Positions 22,536-34,434 of a stretch of DNA of 64,000 bases are shown piece by piece. The position numbers were made by a program, and so were the translations under genes. The stretch is from NCBI RefSeq assembly GCF_037975245.1, contig NC_092572.1, forward strand, positions 23,978,489 through 24,042,488, in the 5' to 3' direction. Source of the stretch: Apostichopus japonicus (lineage: Eukaryota > Echinodermata > Holothuroidea > Aspidochirotida > Stichopodidae). How positions within the stretch are numbered: the stretch's first letter is position 1; each line of letters starts with the position of its first letter. Under the pieces are notes generated by a model that was given only the letters and a program-made list of their open reading frames with translations, had not been told where the DNA came from and made no database searches.

Positions 22536-22737
22536 CTGAAATGGAAATAATATACAAGATGTTATTCTCAATAAGACGAACAATTTATGTCAATTTTACT
22601 CATCAATTCATATGTTAATCCACAAAAAGGTGCATTTATAATGAAAAAAAAATCTTACTTTTTGTTAAATATATTTTCGCGGTATACTATTTTAGAATGA
22701 ATGATGCATCACAACACACCATTTAATAATGATTTAC

Positions 22738-22967
22738 ATTTGGTTCACCGCGTTCAGGAATATCTTCGTAATATCCAACTTCTACTTTGGCAGTTTGCTT
22801 ATTTCGTAGTATCTTTTTCGCGGCAAATACCACAAGATTCTTAGCTTCAACTTCAGTGTCATCAATTTTAACCTTCAACCAGCAAAAGCCACGTAGCCTC
22901 ACTGTACACTTCGAAGGATGAAAGATGTAAGGGCTGAGCGGTCTCTCTTCCCAACAGGGTCTTTGGC
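22738..22967 (-). CDS. End of ZU5 and start of UPA (exon 1)
   Basis: 230 bases, acceptor TTGACAG, donor AAT|GTAAAT, phase 1 in and 0 out. Starts with the closing strand of ZU5 (QRPCWEERPLSP) and goes on into UPA with the characteristic KCTVRLRGFCWLKV and AKNLVVFAAKK motifs and VEVGYYEDIPERGEPN. The F-C-W and K-x-L-x-V-x-A phrases are hallmarks of the UPA fold in UNC5/PIDD proteins. Confidence 0.92.
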
Positions 22968-24126
22968 CTGTCAAGTTTACAAAAAAGGAATTTCAATCAG
23001 ATAAAGGAAATCACTAAGAGTGATGATTTTAATATTTTACTATAAATTTCCAGTCCATCAACTAATTGTGCATGGTATTTCATAAATATTAATTAATCAA
23101 AATGCAAGCTGTCAATTTGATCTCATTGCTCAGAAGTTGCTTTCCATCTTCCAGTATGTTCACTATGAATTAATTTACTTTTAATGCAAAACTTCAGATC
23201 ATTAAATCTTTTACTATAGGCTACTAGAAATTGCACCAGTCCGTAAACTAGATTTGCAAGCCTTCCCAGAATCAGGCAAAATGCACAAGAATCCTCTGCA
23301 GGACCCATAAAAGCTAGTTAGCAATGTCTTGTTATATAAGTCCACACAAAAGTGACAAGAGTTTCATCAACTCCGATTAGATTGCTAGACTCTCCTAAAC
23401 CAATCACACAAGACACCACATACTAAGAATCTCTGCTTGTTCCATACAGCTGGTGAACCAAGCCATGTTATTGGTCCAGAGAAAAAAAAAGTTCAATGCA
23501 TTGCTTCATCAAGTAAAAAATTACAATCATCAGTTAATCTGTTGCAGTAGTCTTGAAGTGCACTGCCTTATGAAGAGTTGTCAGAAAGCTGCCTCTTTCA
23601 TTTTAATGCATGACTAATTCAGTGTGTTGCAGCCATGTCATTGGGTCACAGCCAGACCACTTTCATTAATATCAACTTTGTTCTTGAATAACTAAAAACC
23701 ATATAAAACCAACTGTGATCTCCTTCTATAATGTCTTCAACTGCAAGATAATACTTAACTACTTATATCTCCGAATCCTATTCACCAAAGTTTTGCAGTT
23801 ATTATACGCACCCTTGACTAAACAGTTCTGTTGTAAATTATTTGTCAAAAGTTCTGGATGTTTACTGGGGGTTACTTTTTTTCTAAATGAATATTATTTG
23901 TTTTAGCTTCTTTGATGAAAGGCGAGCAGTGTGGTATAGAAAATAAACTTTCACTGTTGCAGTGTATGCTACAACTTTTCCATTCCACAATGCATTCAAC
24001 ACGATAGGTGGCAGCTATTGGTGAGGAGTAAAGTGAGATATTGTATGTGATATATCATGTGAAGTCAAATAAAGTACAATAATGTGTGTAACTAACCAAT
24101 ATAAAGTAAGATAAAGTGAGATATAC
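22968..24126 (-). other. Intron
   Basis: Intron inside the ZU5-UPA unit. A short plus-strand frame at 23,715-23,906 has no domain. Nothing else recognised. Confidence 0.6.
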
Positions 24127-24450
24127 CTTCTTCATGGTGACTGACATAAACCTTGGCTTTAGCTTTTTCCTCATTAATAAAAGTCAGACAATGAGGTAAG
24201 GTCAATGAAACTTCACGTTTTAACTGCAAACCATTCGGCAGAAGCTCCAATACCACTGATGAATTACTTGAAAAGGATATGGCTGGCTCATTTAAAAGAC
24301 TTGGTGGAATGATTTTTACTTGGATATTGAGTTCCTCTGTGACTGCGTTTGGTGGAAAAACCAGTTTAATACCCGTGTTTGGAATCTGTAATAATCCTCC
24401 CTTTCCAGATATGGAAGATGTTATTTCCATGGTGTCTGGTGGCTTCCAGT
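24127..24450 (-). CDS. ZU5 domain exon
   Basis: 324 bases, acceptor TTTCCCCTCAG, donor GAAG|GTATAT, phase 1 at both ends. After a short lead (WKPPDT) comes the ZU5 core: GKGGLLQIPNTGIKLVFPPN, then AVTEELNIQVKIIPPSL and a strand with VVLELLPNGLQLKREVSLTL. Gly-Gly-x-Leu followed by PP-N-A-V is the ZU5 signature. PIDD needs autoproteolysis at an HFS site in its second ZU5; I see no HFS here, so processing like PIDD is not expected. Function: intracellular scaffold that packs against UPA and can mask the Death domain (known for UNC5B). Confidence 0.93.
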
Positions 24451-25085
24451 CTGAGGGGAAAATAGTTCAATTGTTACCTGTCAGTAGAATCTGTTTACAT
24501 TTAATCAATATTCCAGTAATTGATGCTCATTGTGTAACAAAGTTACTGGAAATTATGAATCTTTTCAAAAGCATATCCTACTAGCAGTTTTATTTAATTT
24601 TGAACTTGGTGTTATTTAATGAATTTAATGCATGTTGCAGTAAACTGTTCTTGCATTACAAGACAAATTACTTATGACAATTTGATCATCAACATGATGC
24701 TTATTATGCTCATAAAAGCTTAGCTCACCAGTGACTGTTAAGTACTTTTAGAAGTCATCTTGCAAACACTCCCAAATGTGACGTAGCAATTAATACTCCT
24801 TTTCTCTCTCAGTATTATGAAAACAGGCCACTCTAACAATAAGGAACAAATGTAATGTTTCAACAAGTAAAATACCTCCAATCAGGTACTTCTCATTCAG
24901 CTTTGATTCATATCAGGAGAATGCTTGTTTGGACGAAAAAATATTGTTTTTCCAAAATATTCTTCATATATTTACAAGGATTGAGAATTGTCTTGTTCAC
25001 CTCAAAAGTTGTTCAGGACATAGTAAAATGAAAGTTGGCATGGTGACCAACTTTAAATTTTTTACCATGCAAGGTATGTACCCAC

Positions 25086-25172
25086 CTTCTTCTTCTTCTT
25101 CTTCTTCTTCTTCTTCTTCTTCTGTCAGTATTCTACTTCTGCTCTGAAATAGCCAGCGATAAGGCCTGGTAC
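25086..25172 (-). CDS. Linker exon type B, poly-Glu
   Basis: 87 bases, acceptor CTTCCAG, donor GAAG|GTGGGT, phase 1-1. Encodes TRPYRWLFQSRSRILT and then 12 Glu from a (GAA)n tract (TTC repeat on the plus strand). Class 1-1 exons can be added or skipped without shifting the frame. Basic half then acidic half; no fold recognised. The GAA run is probably length-variable. Confidence 0.75.
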
Positions 25173-25718
25173 CTGGAAGTATCATCTGTTTACATTTAAT
25201 CCATACTCTAGAGAGTGATGTTCATTATTTAACAAATTTACTTTAAATTATGCATCATTTCAAAAGCATAACCTACAGTACTAGCAGTTTTATTTAATTT
25301 TTAACTTGGTAAAATTTGTTAGCAGCCCAGTTAGTCAAGTCCTGGTGGCAATTAATCTTAATTTTTTTAAAACATACAAATGATTTATCCCCTGAGGAAA
25401 TAACTTTCCAGCACATACATGAATTAATACATGATGAGTACATTGACAATAAATAACTGAAATGTATCACATTTCAAGGAAAAAAGAACATTTCAATGGC
25501 AAGTTATGCTTTATAAGAACCTTTGCCATGATGACATCATATCCTGTTGTAAGGACTCATTATCTTACCATTTTCCCATAAATATTCTTCATATATTTGC
25601 AAGGGTTAAGTTATGTCTACATCATGTTCACCTCATGAGTTGTACATACTAACCTAGTGAAATGAAAGTTGAAGTGTATGCCAACTTTCATTTAAAACCA
25701 TAGGATGTATTTACCCAC

Positions 25719-25778
25719 CTTTTACTTGCTTAAGGAATGTTGATGAAAGTCTGTAAAGGAATGACTCGCTTCCTTCAC
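25719..25778 (-). CDS. Linker exon type A, copy 4
   Basis: 60 bases, acceptor TTTTGGTAG, donor AAAG|GTGGGT, phase 1-1. Encodes EGSESFLYRLSSTFLKQVK; the shortest of the type A series, lacking the Glu-rich end. Ser-rich with a short amphipathic stretch. Confidence 0.7.
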
Positions 25779-26265
25779 CTACCAAAAAATATTATAGTAA
25801 AATATGCATTAATTTCCAACATAGTAAATAGAAACATAATTAGTCTTGTTTCAAGCTTAATGTCTCGTTTTGCATTGATTTTTCCCAAGCTAAAAGGAGA
25901 GTAGGGACATCCAAACCCAGGTCAGGACTTAATTGTCCCTGGGCCCCAAAGACTTTCAAATTTGACATAACAATTTATACTTCTTTTCTCTTTCAGTGGT
26001 ACTAAAGTAGGCCATATTAACAATTATGAACAAACGTAATGTTTCGGAAAGTAAAATATCCCCGCTCAGGTACTTCTCATTCAGCTTTGATTCATATCAG
26101 AAGAATGCTGGTTTGGAAAAAAAAACATATTCTTTTACCGTAAATATTCTTCATATAGTTACTTGGGTTGAGAAATGTCTGTATCTTGTACACATCATGA
26201 GGTGTACAGAACATAATGAAAGTTGGCGTGTAGGTCAATAGAAACAAAAGAAGGTATGTTCTCAC

Positions 26266-26340
26266 CTTCTTCTTCTACTGTCGTTGTTTGTTTAAGGTGG
26301 GCTGATGAAGGCATGTGAATGGATGGATATCTTCCTTTAC
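26266..26340 (-). CDS. Linker exon type A, copy 3
   Basis: 75 bases, acceptor TCTTTGTAG, donor GAAG|GTGAGA, phase 1-1. Encodes KGRYPSIHMPSSAHLKQ and a TTTVEE end. Clearly a duplicate of 28,732-28,806. Confidence 0.78.
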
Positions 26341-27965
26341 CTACAAAGACATATAATAATAAAATATGCATTAATTTCCAAAGTACTCAATAGAAACATC
26401 ATAAGAATTGTTTCAAACTTAATCTTGTTGTGCATTGAATTTGTCCAAAGCTGGTGTACTTAACTCTGAAAGGAACGTAGTGACATAAAGACCCAGTTGA
26501 GGCCCAGGACAATTAAGTCACTGGGCCTGATTCTTTTGAGACGTCAAACAAAATTTCCAGTGATTGATGTTCATTGTTAGATAAAGTTACTGAAAATGAT
26601 CCATCTTTGCAAAAGCATATGCTACTAGCAGTTTTATTTTATTTTAAACTTGATGAAATTTTATGAATGCATCTGTAACAGCCCAGTTAGAAAACCCCTC
26701 ATGAGGTGTACAGAACATAATGAAATGAAAGTTGGTGTACAGGCCAACTTTAATTTGAAACCATAGAAGGTTACATGAACTAATACATGCAGAAACATTG
26801 ACGATTAAATACCCGAAATGTATCACATGTCAAGGAAATAAAAATAAACATTATAATTGGAAGTTACCCCTTTAAAGAACCACTGTCATGATGACATTAC
26901 ATCCTGTTGTAAGGGCTCATCGTCATCGCATCACGAGGATTAGTTCACATTCAAACATCATTTTATTAAGGGCAGTTATAATATTGAGAAAGGAAGGGAA
27001 GGGGTAGGAGCAGGCTTCCTGCTATTGTGCAGGCATTGACGTCCATGCATGTTGACAACCTTTATGCTTTCATGGTTTTATTGTTGCAGTAAACTATATT
27101 TGTATTACAAGACAAATGACATATGAAAATTTGATCATACATGCTACTAACTATGCTCATAAAAGCTCAGCTCACCAGTGATATGATATGAAGATTTCTT
27201 CTATGAAAAGGAAGCCATGGCTTGATCCATCCATCCCATGCATGCTGGGGTCCCATGAAAGACATCAGGCCCCATGTTTGTAGCCCCACCTGACCCACCC
27301 TGTCGTCAGACATAGTACCTGAAGTATCATCTGTTTACATTTTAAACTATATTCCAGTGATTGATGTTCATTGTTTAACAAATTTACTGGAAAATGGCAT
27401 ATGTCAATCGATCATCAACATGATGCTGACTATGCTCATTAAAGCTTGGCTCGCCTGTGATTATACGCATGCATGTTGACAACCTAAATGCTTTCATGGT
27501 TTAAATGTTGCAGTAAACTGTTTTTGCATTACAAGACAAATGATATATGAAAATTTGATCATCAACATGATGCTTTTAATGCTCATAAAAGCTTAGCTCA
27601 CCTGTGATTTTAATTACTACTTTTAGAAATCATCTTGCAAAGACACTCAAATTTGACATAACAATTAATACTCCTTTTCTCGTTCAGTACTATGAATACA
27701 GGCCACCTTTACAACAAGGTACAAAAGTAATGTTTCAGCAAGCAGAATACCACCACTCAGGTACTCCTCATTCAGTTTTGATTCATGTCAGAAGAATGCT
27801 TGTTTGGACGAAAAAACATTGTTTTTCCATAATATTCTTCATATATTTACTTGGGTTGAGAAATGTCTATATCTTGTTCACCTCATGAGTTGTACAGGAC
27901 ATCATGAATTGAAGGTTGGCGTGCTGGCCAACTTTCAGTTTAAACCATAGAAAGTATGTACTCAC

Positions 27966-28035
27966 CTTCTTCTTCTTTTACTGTCAATTTGCTACTTCTT
28001 CTCTGAAATACCGAGCGATAAGGCCCGGTACTTAA
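27966..28035 (-). pseudogene. Decayed linker exon type B
   Basis: Paralogue of the 25,086-25,172 exon: GPYRSVFQRRSSKLTVKEEE with donor GAAG|GTGAGT. The acceptor that reads CCAG|GTACC in the paralogue is TTAA|GTACC here, so the AG is lost. The nearest alternative AG gives a wrong phase and a stop. Probably skipped. Confidence 0.6.
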
Positions 28036-28731
28036 TAGTGCCATAGTTTTGTACCTGGTAACTGAAAGTAGCAATATTCCAGTGATTGATGTTCATTGTT
28101 TAACAATTTTACTGGAATGATTCAAGTAATAATTTACATTCAACCATCAGTATTTCTTGGGTTAGTAATAATATTGAGAAAGAATGTGATAGGAGCAGGA
28201 CTGCTGCCATATTGGAGGCGCTGACTTTCAAGCATGTTGACAACCTTTATGCTTTCATGGTTTTAATCCTGCAGTAAACTGTTTTTGTATTACAAGACAA
28301 ATGACAATTTGATCAATCAACATGCTGCTAACTTTGCTCATGAAAACTAAGCTCACCTGTGATTTTTAATTACTACTTTTAGGAATCATCTTGCAAAGAC
28401 TCTCAAATTTGACATAACAGTTAATACTCCTTTTCTCTCTCAGTACTATGAAAACAGGCAAATTTACAACAAGGTACAAAAGTAATGCTTCAGCAAGCAA
28501 AATACCCCCCAATCAGGTTTTCTCATTCAGTAATTCAGCTTATTTATGTCAGAAGAATGCTTGTTTGGACGAAAAAACATTGTTTTTCCATAAATATTTT
28601 TCATATATTTACAAGGGTTGAGAAATTTCAATAAACTTGTTCACCTCATGAGGTGTACATACTGACCTAGTGAAATGAAAGTTGGAGTGTATGCCAACTT
28701 TAATTTAGAACCATAGAAGGCATGTACCCAC

Positions 28732-28806
28732 CTTCTCCTTCCATTGTCAGTTGTTGCTTAAAGTGCGCTGATGAAGGGCTGGCAATGGATGAATAGCTTC
28801 CTTTAC
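28732..28806 (-). CDS. Linker exon type A, copy 2
   Basis: 75 bases, acceptor TCTTTGTAG, donor GAAG|GTGGGT, phase 1-1. Encodes KGSYSSIASPSSAHFKQQLT then MEGE. Ser-rich, phosphorylatable-looking, no fold recognised. Confidence 0.8.
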
Positions 28807-29810
28807 CTACAAAGAATTATCATAGTAAAATATGCATTAATTTCCAAAGTACTAAAAGAGAAACATTATTAGAATTGTATCAAGCTTAAAATCTCATTTT
28901 GCATTGAATTTGTCCTGAGCTGGTGTACTTACCTCTGAAAGCTAAGTAGGCGGCAACTTAATGAATGCATCTGTTAGCACCCCAGTTTGTGAAGTCATGA
29001 TGGCAATTTAGCTGATTTTACTTCAAAAGATACAAATGATTTATCCCTTGAGGAAATAACTTTCCTGCACCTAGATGAACTAATACATGCAGAAGCATTG
29101 ACAATTAAATAACCGAAATGTATCACATTTCAAGGGAATAAAAATAACCATTAGAATTGGAAGTTACCCCTTTAAAGAACCATTGTCATGATGACATCAC
29201 ATCCTGTTGTAAGGACTCATCGTCATCGTACCACTAGGATTGGGTCACATTCACACATCACTATATTTAGGGTACGTACTTATATTGAGAAAGGGATAGG
29301 GGTAGGATTGCTGCTATTGTGCAGGCATTGACTTCCATGCATGTTGACAACCTTTATGCTTTCATGGTTTTAATGTTGCAGTAAACTATTTTTGTATTAC
29401 AAGACAAATGACATATGAAAGTTTGATCATATACATGCTACTAACTATGCTCATAAAAGCTCAGCTCACCAGTGATTTTTAATTACTACTTTTAGAAATA
29501 ATCTTGCAAACACTCCCAAATGTGACGTAGCAATTAATACTCCTTTTTCTCGTTCAGTACTATAAACAGGCCACTTTAACAATAGGGAACAAACTAGTGT
29601 TTCAGCAAGCAGAATACCACCACTCGGGTATTTCTCATTCAGCTTTGATTCATGTCAGAAGAATGCTTGTTTGGACCAAAAACAGTGTTTTTCCATAATG
29701 TTGAGGAATGCCAATATCATGTACACCTCATGAAGTGTGCAGGAAATAGTGAAATAAAAGTTGGAGTGCACACCAACTTTCATTTAAATACAAAAAAGGT
29801 ATATACCCAC

Positions 29811-29888
29811 CTTCTTCTTCTCCTACTGTCAGTTGTTGCTTTTGGAATGTTGATGAAGATCTGTTAATGGATGACTTTCTTCGTTCAC
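29811..29888 (-). CDS. Linker exon type A, copy 1
   Basis: 78 bases, acceptor TTTCTCTGTAG, donor GAAG|GTGGGT, phase 1-1. Encodes ERRKSSINRSSSTFQKQQLT then VGEEE. RRKSS resembles a basophilic kinase site, which is inference only. First linker exon after the DED-like exon. Confidence 0.8.
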
Positions 29889-30873
29889 CTACAGAGAAAC
29901 ATAATTGTACAATATGCATTTATTTCCAAAGCAGTAAGCAGAAATATACTTAGACTTGTTTCAAGCTGAAAGTCTCCATTTGTGTTGAATTTGTCCCAAG
30001 CTTAAAGGAAAGTAGGGACATCCAGACTCAGGTCAGGCTCGGGGACAATTAAGTCACTGGGCCCCATTATTTTAAGTCAGTTATTTTAAGACGTCATACA
30101 TTCATGGTACATTTATAGCATATATGAAGAGTTCTTCTGGGGAAAGGAAGCCATAGCTTAATCCATCCCTACCTATGCATACTGGTGTCCATTATTGACA
30201 TCAGGCCCCATGGCTGTAGCCCCACCCTGTTGTCAGGCCTGGTACCTGAATATATTACCTGTTTATATTTTAAAGGTATAATCCAGCGATTGATCTTCAT
30301 TGTTTAACAAAGTTACTGGAAATTCTTCATCTTCAGCTCAAAAGCATATCCTATGTACATATATTAGCAGTTTTGTGTCACGGAGGTACAATATTTTTTC
30401 CAAATTTGGTGGAATTCCATAATACATAGCCTGTTAACTCCCCAGTTCATGAAGTCATTATGGCAGTTGAGCTGAAAATGTGTTTATTTTTCAAAATACA
30501 AACAAAGTTTCAGATCCATCACATTTTTATTTTGTGATATATGGGGTATCAATTGTCCGAATGAGACATCAACATAAAGAGACACATACACACCATTATT
30601 GCAAAGCTTATGACCTTCAATGAAACCAATAACACATTTTAAACTAAATGGCCTGATTTAAGGCACTCTCCAAAACGATTGCTCTGTGATATCAGTTTCT
30701 ATTTATAACATGATTTTCACCCTCATCAGGTTTCCTGATAGCATAGGATTTTCTGAGATTGTTACTGCACAAACAAGTATGATGTTAACATATTAAGCAC
30801 AGTGTCACTTAAATCTTTCTTTTTTGGAATCCTACAAGTAACCACCCATCAATTATCCATTGCTTATACTTAC

Positions 30874-31120
30874 TTCTTCCTGTTAAGATATTAAGTGCCC
30901 CAAGGTTGTCACATAATTCATCAGTGAGAGCAGATTGTATAATCCCTTTATTCTCTAGTTCCACTAACAGGTCCTTGGAGTGTGATGCGCTGTTAACGAT
31001 GGCCTTTACATGTTTCAGAGGAAACATGAAGAAGTTTGCAAGATTTTCGCTGTCACTTCTTGTCATCTCTGCAAATACCTTTTGTAGGCTTTCATGCAAT
31101 AGAGTCAAGACATCTGGAGG
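30874..31120 (-). CDS. DED-like death-fold exon
   Basis: 247 bases, acceptor TTTTTTCTGCAG, donor GAA|GTAAGT, phase 0 in and 1 out, so it fits the phase 1-1 linker array. About 82 residues of six-helix character: LTLLHESLQKVFAEM, LANFFMFPLKHVKAIV, DLLVELENKGII, then a final helix LCDNLGALNILTG. The DLLxxLExKGxI followed by L-x-A-L-N-x-x-x-G pattern is that of Death Effector Domains, though the classical RxDL motif is not seen, so another death-fold member (CARD/DD) is possible. DEDs recruit caspase-8-type partners. Confidence 0.75.
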
Positions 31121-31990
31121 CTGCAGAAAAAATATTCATATCTCATTTTAATTTATGTCATCAATGACTTTTTCAAAAGATTTAAATCCTTTCAAGAAAA
31201 TAAACCAGAACAAGTAAACATCTAATGTTTTCGTTGCCCAAACATATTCATAGAGTGGTAAGCCATACATGTTAATATTCATGAACTTGTGCATACCAAA
31301 ATCAAGAGAGATTATCTATTGACTAATGCTGCAACTTTTAAAGGAATGTACCAGGAATCAGTTATCATGTTGACAAAGTGTATTTAGTGATATAGTATAA
31401 CCAGAAAGCCAGATGGCTTTGTGATTCCTTGCCAACAATGTGCTCAAAATTCAAAATAACTATCTGACTTATGTAGAATTTATAAGTGAGTTAAATTTGT
31501 TAAAGAATTAAGTGAGAACCAGAATAGATCAGACATTTCCACTTCTTATTTGTAGCACTTCCTTGTAGGCATCAACCATTTAATCCACTGGTAAGGATTT
31601 TAAATTATATTATTTCTATTCCAAATGTTTCAGTATCTAGAAAAAACAGTCTTCCTATGTGAAATATATGTAGATGTATGAATAACGTGCATTTTCTTTT
31701 ACCAATTTTGATATAATTTTTAATAATTGTTATTAATGTATGAGAGTATCTAAAATATCTAGTATAATATCTAGTATAAATCACAGAGGAAATGGCCAAT
31801 TTTGAGGCCATTTGAGATAACCTGTTGATCCCCGATCCACTTTGTTTTTGGCACCATTTGAGATAACCTGTTGACCCCTTGAAGCTTAGAGGGTGATTAT
31901 TGAGAAGAGCAGTTGAGTGCACATTTAAAGCAACACTCTGAAGCAGGTTTCATTTCCTGGATGATTGTGTGTTTCGTTGAAGTCATATAG
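31121..31990. other. Intron or intergenic, nothing recognised
   Basis: AT-rich; a 105-codon minus-strand frame at 31,605-31,922 has repeated ITRYYTRY-like low-complexity from a local CTAGTATAA repeat and no domain. Confidence 0.5.
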
Positions 31991-32099
31991 AGCCCCTTCA
32001 CGAAACTAAACTGAACTTGACTAAAGTATGTTCACCAAAAGAAAATCATTGTAGCATTAGAGAATTCACAGATTAATTGTAGCTTTAATATTGTAGGTA

Positions 32100-32773
32100 T
32101 AATGTTGAAAGGTTTTCAGACTTTGACACCTGTTGACCTCATGTGACCTTTGACCTCTACCAATTTCCATAGGGTTCTTGCACTCACCAAGCTGAATCTA
32201 CCTACCAAGTATGACATTGATTCAACCTGTGTCTGTTGAGATATTATGTTTACAACTGTTTTTGACGATTTCCCATTAAACCGCACCCACAATGAATATT
32301 AATAAGGCAAAATTATCGTTGAAGAGAACATGAACTTATATATAGTTACATCACAATACCAACTACAAATTAAGTCACACATACGGTTATAGAGATATAG
32401 ACATTTTACGAATTTTATGGTAAGTCACGCCCACTCATTAATATTCATGAGATGAAAACCACACACTATAAGGCACATCTACTCATGATAGGGCATCTAT
32501 CTACCACATATGACATTTATTAAACTTTTATTTGTTGAAAAATTTAGTTCACAAGCCGTTTTCGACCAATTCCCATTAAGCCCCATTCATTCGTGAACCT
32601 TAAGAAGGTAAACATTGTTGTTGCAAAGAACATGTATTTAAGTACTGTGTAGTTACATCACGCTACTATGAATGGACTAAATCCGACATATGGTCGGAGA
32701 GATATTGACATTTTACCAACTTTATGGTTAGCCCCACCCACTCATTAATATTCAAGAGATGGGAACACAACAC
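32100..32773. repeat. Dispersed ~310-bp repeat, tandem copies
   Basis: Two to three copies of a unit with CTACCTACCA(A/C)(G/A)TATGACATT...TGTTGAGATAT and CCCACTCATTAATATTCA(T/A)GAGATG, spaced about 310 bases. The series resumes at 36,914-37,110 after the 4.1-kb insertion, and related copies lie at 41,990-42,400 and 56,900-57,090. Confidence 0.75.
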
Positions 32774-32812
32774 AATAGGGTCATTCCATGTCAAATCACG
32801 GATGGCTGTTGC

Positions 32813-33650
32813 TAGGGATGCACCGGATATCCGGTCCGGCCGGAATATCCGGCCGGATAGTGAGCAATTATCCTGTTCCGGTTCCGGCCGGATATTTTTC
32901 TAAATCCGGCCGGATCTTTTTCAAAATCTGGCCTGAATTATTCCTTAAAAAGGTGTTGGTATTAACTTAAATCAATGTAAACTATTTCCAAAAATTAATA
33001 AAAACATTCAAAGTAAGGAAAAATTAGGTTTAACATGTTTAATTTAATTTTCTCAATGGTCTGACCCACTGTTTCTAAAGATCAACCAAAACAATACAAC
33101 TACTGTAATAATATGAAGCTATATACAAAAAAAGCAGTTTGCAGTGAAATCATTTCTTGCAGCCTTCATCAGTTTAATATTGTGCAGTTAAAATAGACCA
33201 TTCATATACTTATCAGTCAAAATACTGTTCCATTGAATCTTTACTTTCCCATTATTGTTGGCATTCATGTTTTCTCTGAATTTTTATGTGTGAAACAATC
33301 TCTTAAATGGTTTTAAAACAAACTTCATAGGTAGTATGCAGTATTTTTCCAGCAAACAAATTTACATACTGTATCAAGCTTGTCAACAATTATATTGTAG
33401 TTATTTTATTAAAGAATGTAGATTAAACCACTTCAAGTCATATTTAATCTCATAAATGGGGTCTTAATTTCACCTTCTTTATAATATGCGTATACCTCAC
33501 CTAAGATTTGTTCCTTGTTTCATACTTCGACCTCTTATTAATGATTTTCTTTTGGATTATGAAAAAATCCGGTTCCGGCCGGATTTCATGTACTATCCGG
33601 CAAAATCCGGTTCCGGCTGGATCCAAAAATTTGGATCCGGTGCATCCCTA
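32813..33650. mobile_element. hAT MITE, TAGGGATGCACCGGAT termini
   Basis: 838 bp with terminal inverted repeats starting TAGGGATGCACCGGAT, and an exact 8-bp duplication GCTGTTGC at 32,805-32,812 and 33,651-33,658. Many CCGGCCGGAT words lie near both ends. No transposase frame. TAGGGATGCACCG ends with 8-bp duplications are a widespread hAT type. Confidence 0.9.
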
Positions 33651-34434
33651 GCTGTTGCTGCACCCTCTCCAAATAATCCCAAATTTTTTGTATGATTGGA
33701 CCACCATGAAATAAGCATATTCTGAAAATTTCAGTTGCATTGCTTTACAATTGGCCGACTTATCACACTTTGAAATTCCGCAATTTGTCGCCACCGTGGC
33801 ATTTTGGCATTTTCTTGACTTTTGAGGTCTTATTTCTCAGCAATGAAACATCCTACTACCTTTCTATTACATATGCCTGTAGAGTCTATCCCATAGAACA
33901 GGAATTAGACTACAAAAATATTGTCTTGTGGAGTTAGGTCAACTTAAAAGTCAAAATATTCAATTTTTGTACTTTTCACTAAAAAATGTGCTATTTTTAG
34001 TGATGAGTTGCTCCTAAACCATTGCTTCAGGGTACTTGATTCTTTCAGAGATTATTATGTCTAGTACAAACAATACAAAATAATGATTACACTGCTTTCC
34101 TATAATGTATTTGCAAGTTGTGCAACTCTAAAGTTGCTATTTCATGCTGCGATCCATCATGAGGTAGGGGTTTTGATGCCAATTTTTTTACCAAAGTAAC
34201 CATGTTAGAGCTGTCAGGGTTATATACTTTAATTATAAGTGTGAGGGAAGGTGGCGAAATCCATATTCATGAACTCTCCCCTTAGCAACTAGTTTGACCT
34301 GTGACCCGACAATTTGCCTGTATCTACGCGCGTAGCACAGTGGACTGTATTGTTTATCTGTACTGTCACTCACTAGAACAGTGGCTTGTATTGTTTTGGT
34401 GTACAGCATCCCTTCCGTTCTGGTGACATCCCTA

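Larger units (their letters stand above)
24880..29900. repeat. Tandemly duplicated intron-exon unit array
   Basis: The block containing TTTGATTCAT(A/G)TCAG and GAATGCTTGTTTGGA recurs near 24,905, 26,090, 27,778, 28,545 and 29,648, each time about 200-350 bases from a linker exon. Other shared phrases (CAGTAAACT near TGCATTACAAGACAAATGA; CTCATAAAAGCT) recur with it. This shows repeated tandem duplication of an exon with its flanking intron, with units of about 0.8-1.7 kb. Confidence 0.88.

Noticed and set aside
24127-24450. PIDD orthologue
   Set aside because: ZU5-UPA-Death order fits, but there are no leucine-rich repeats, only one ZU5 was found and the HFS autoproteolysis site is not visible.
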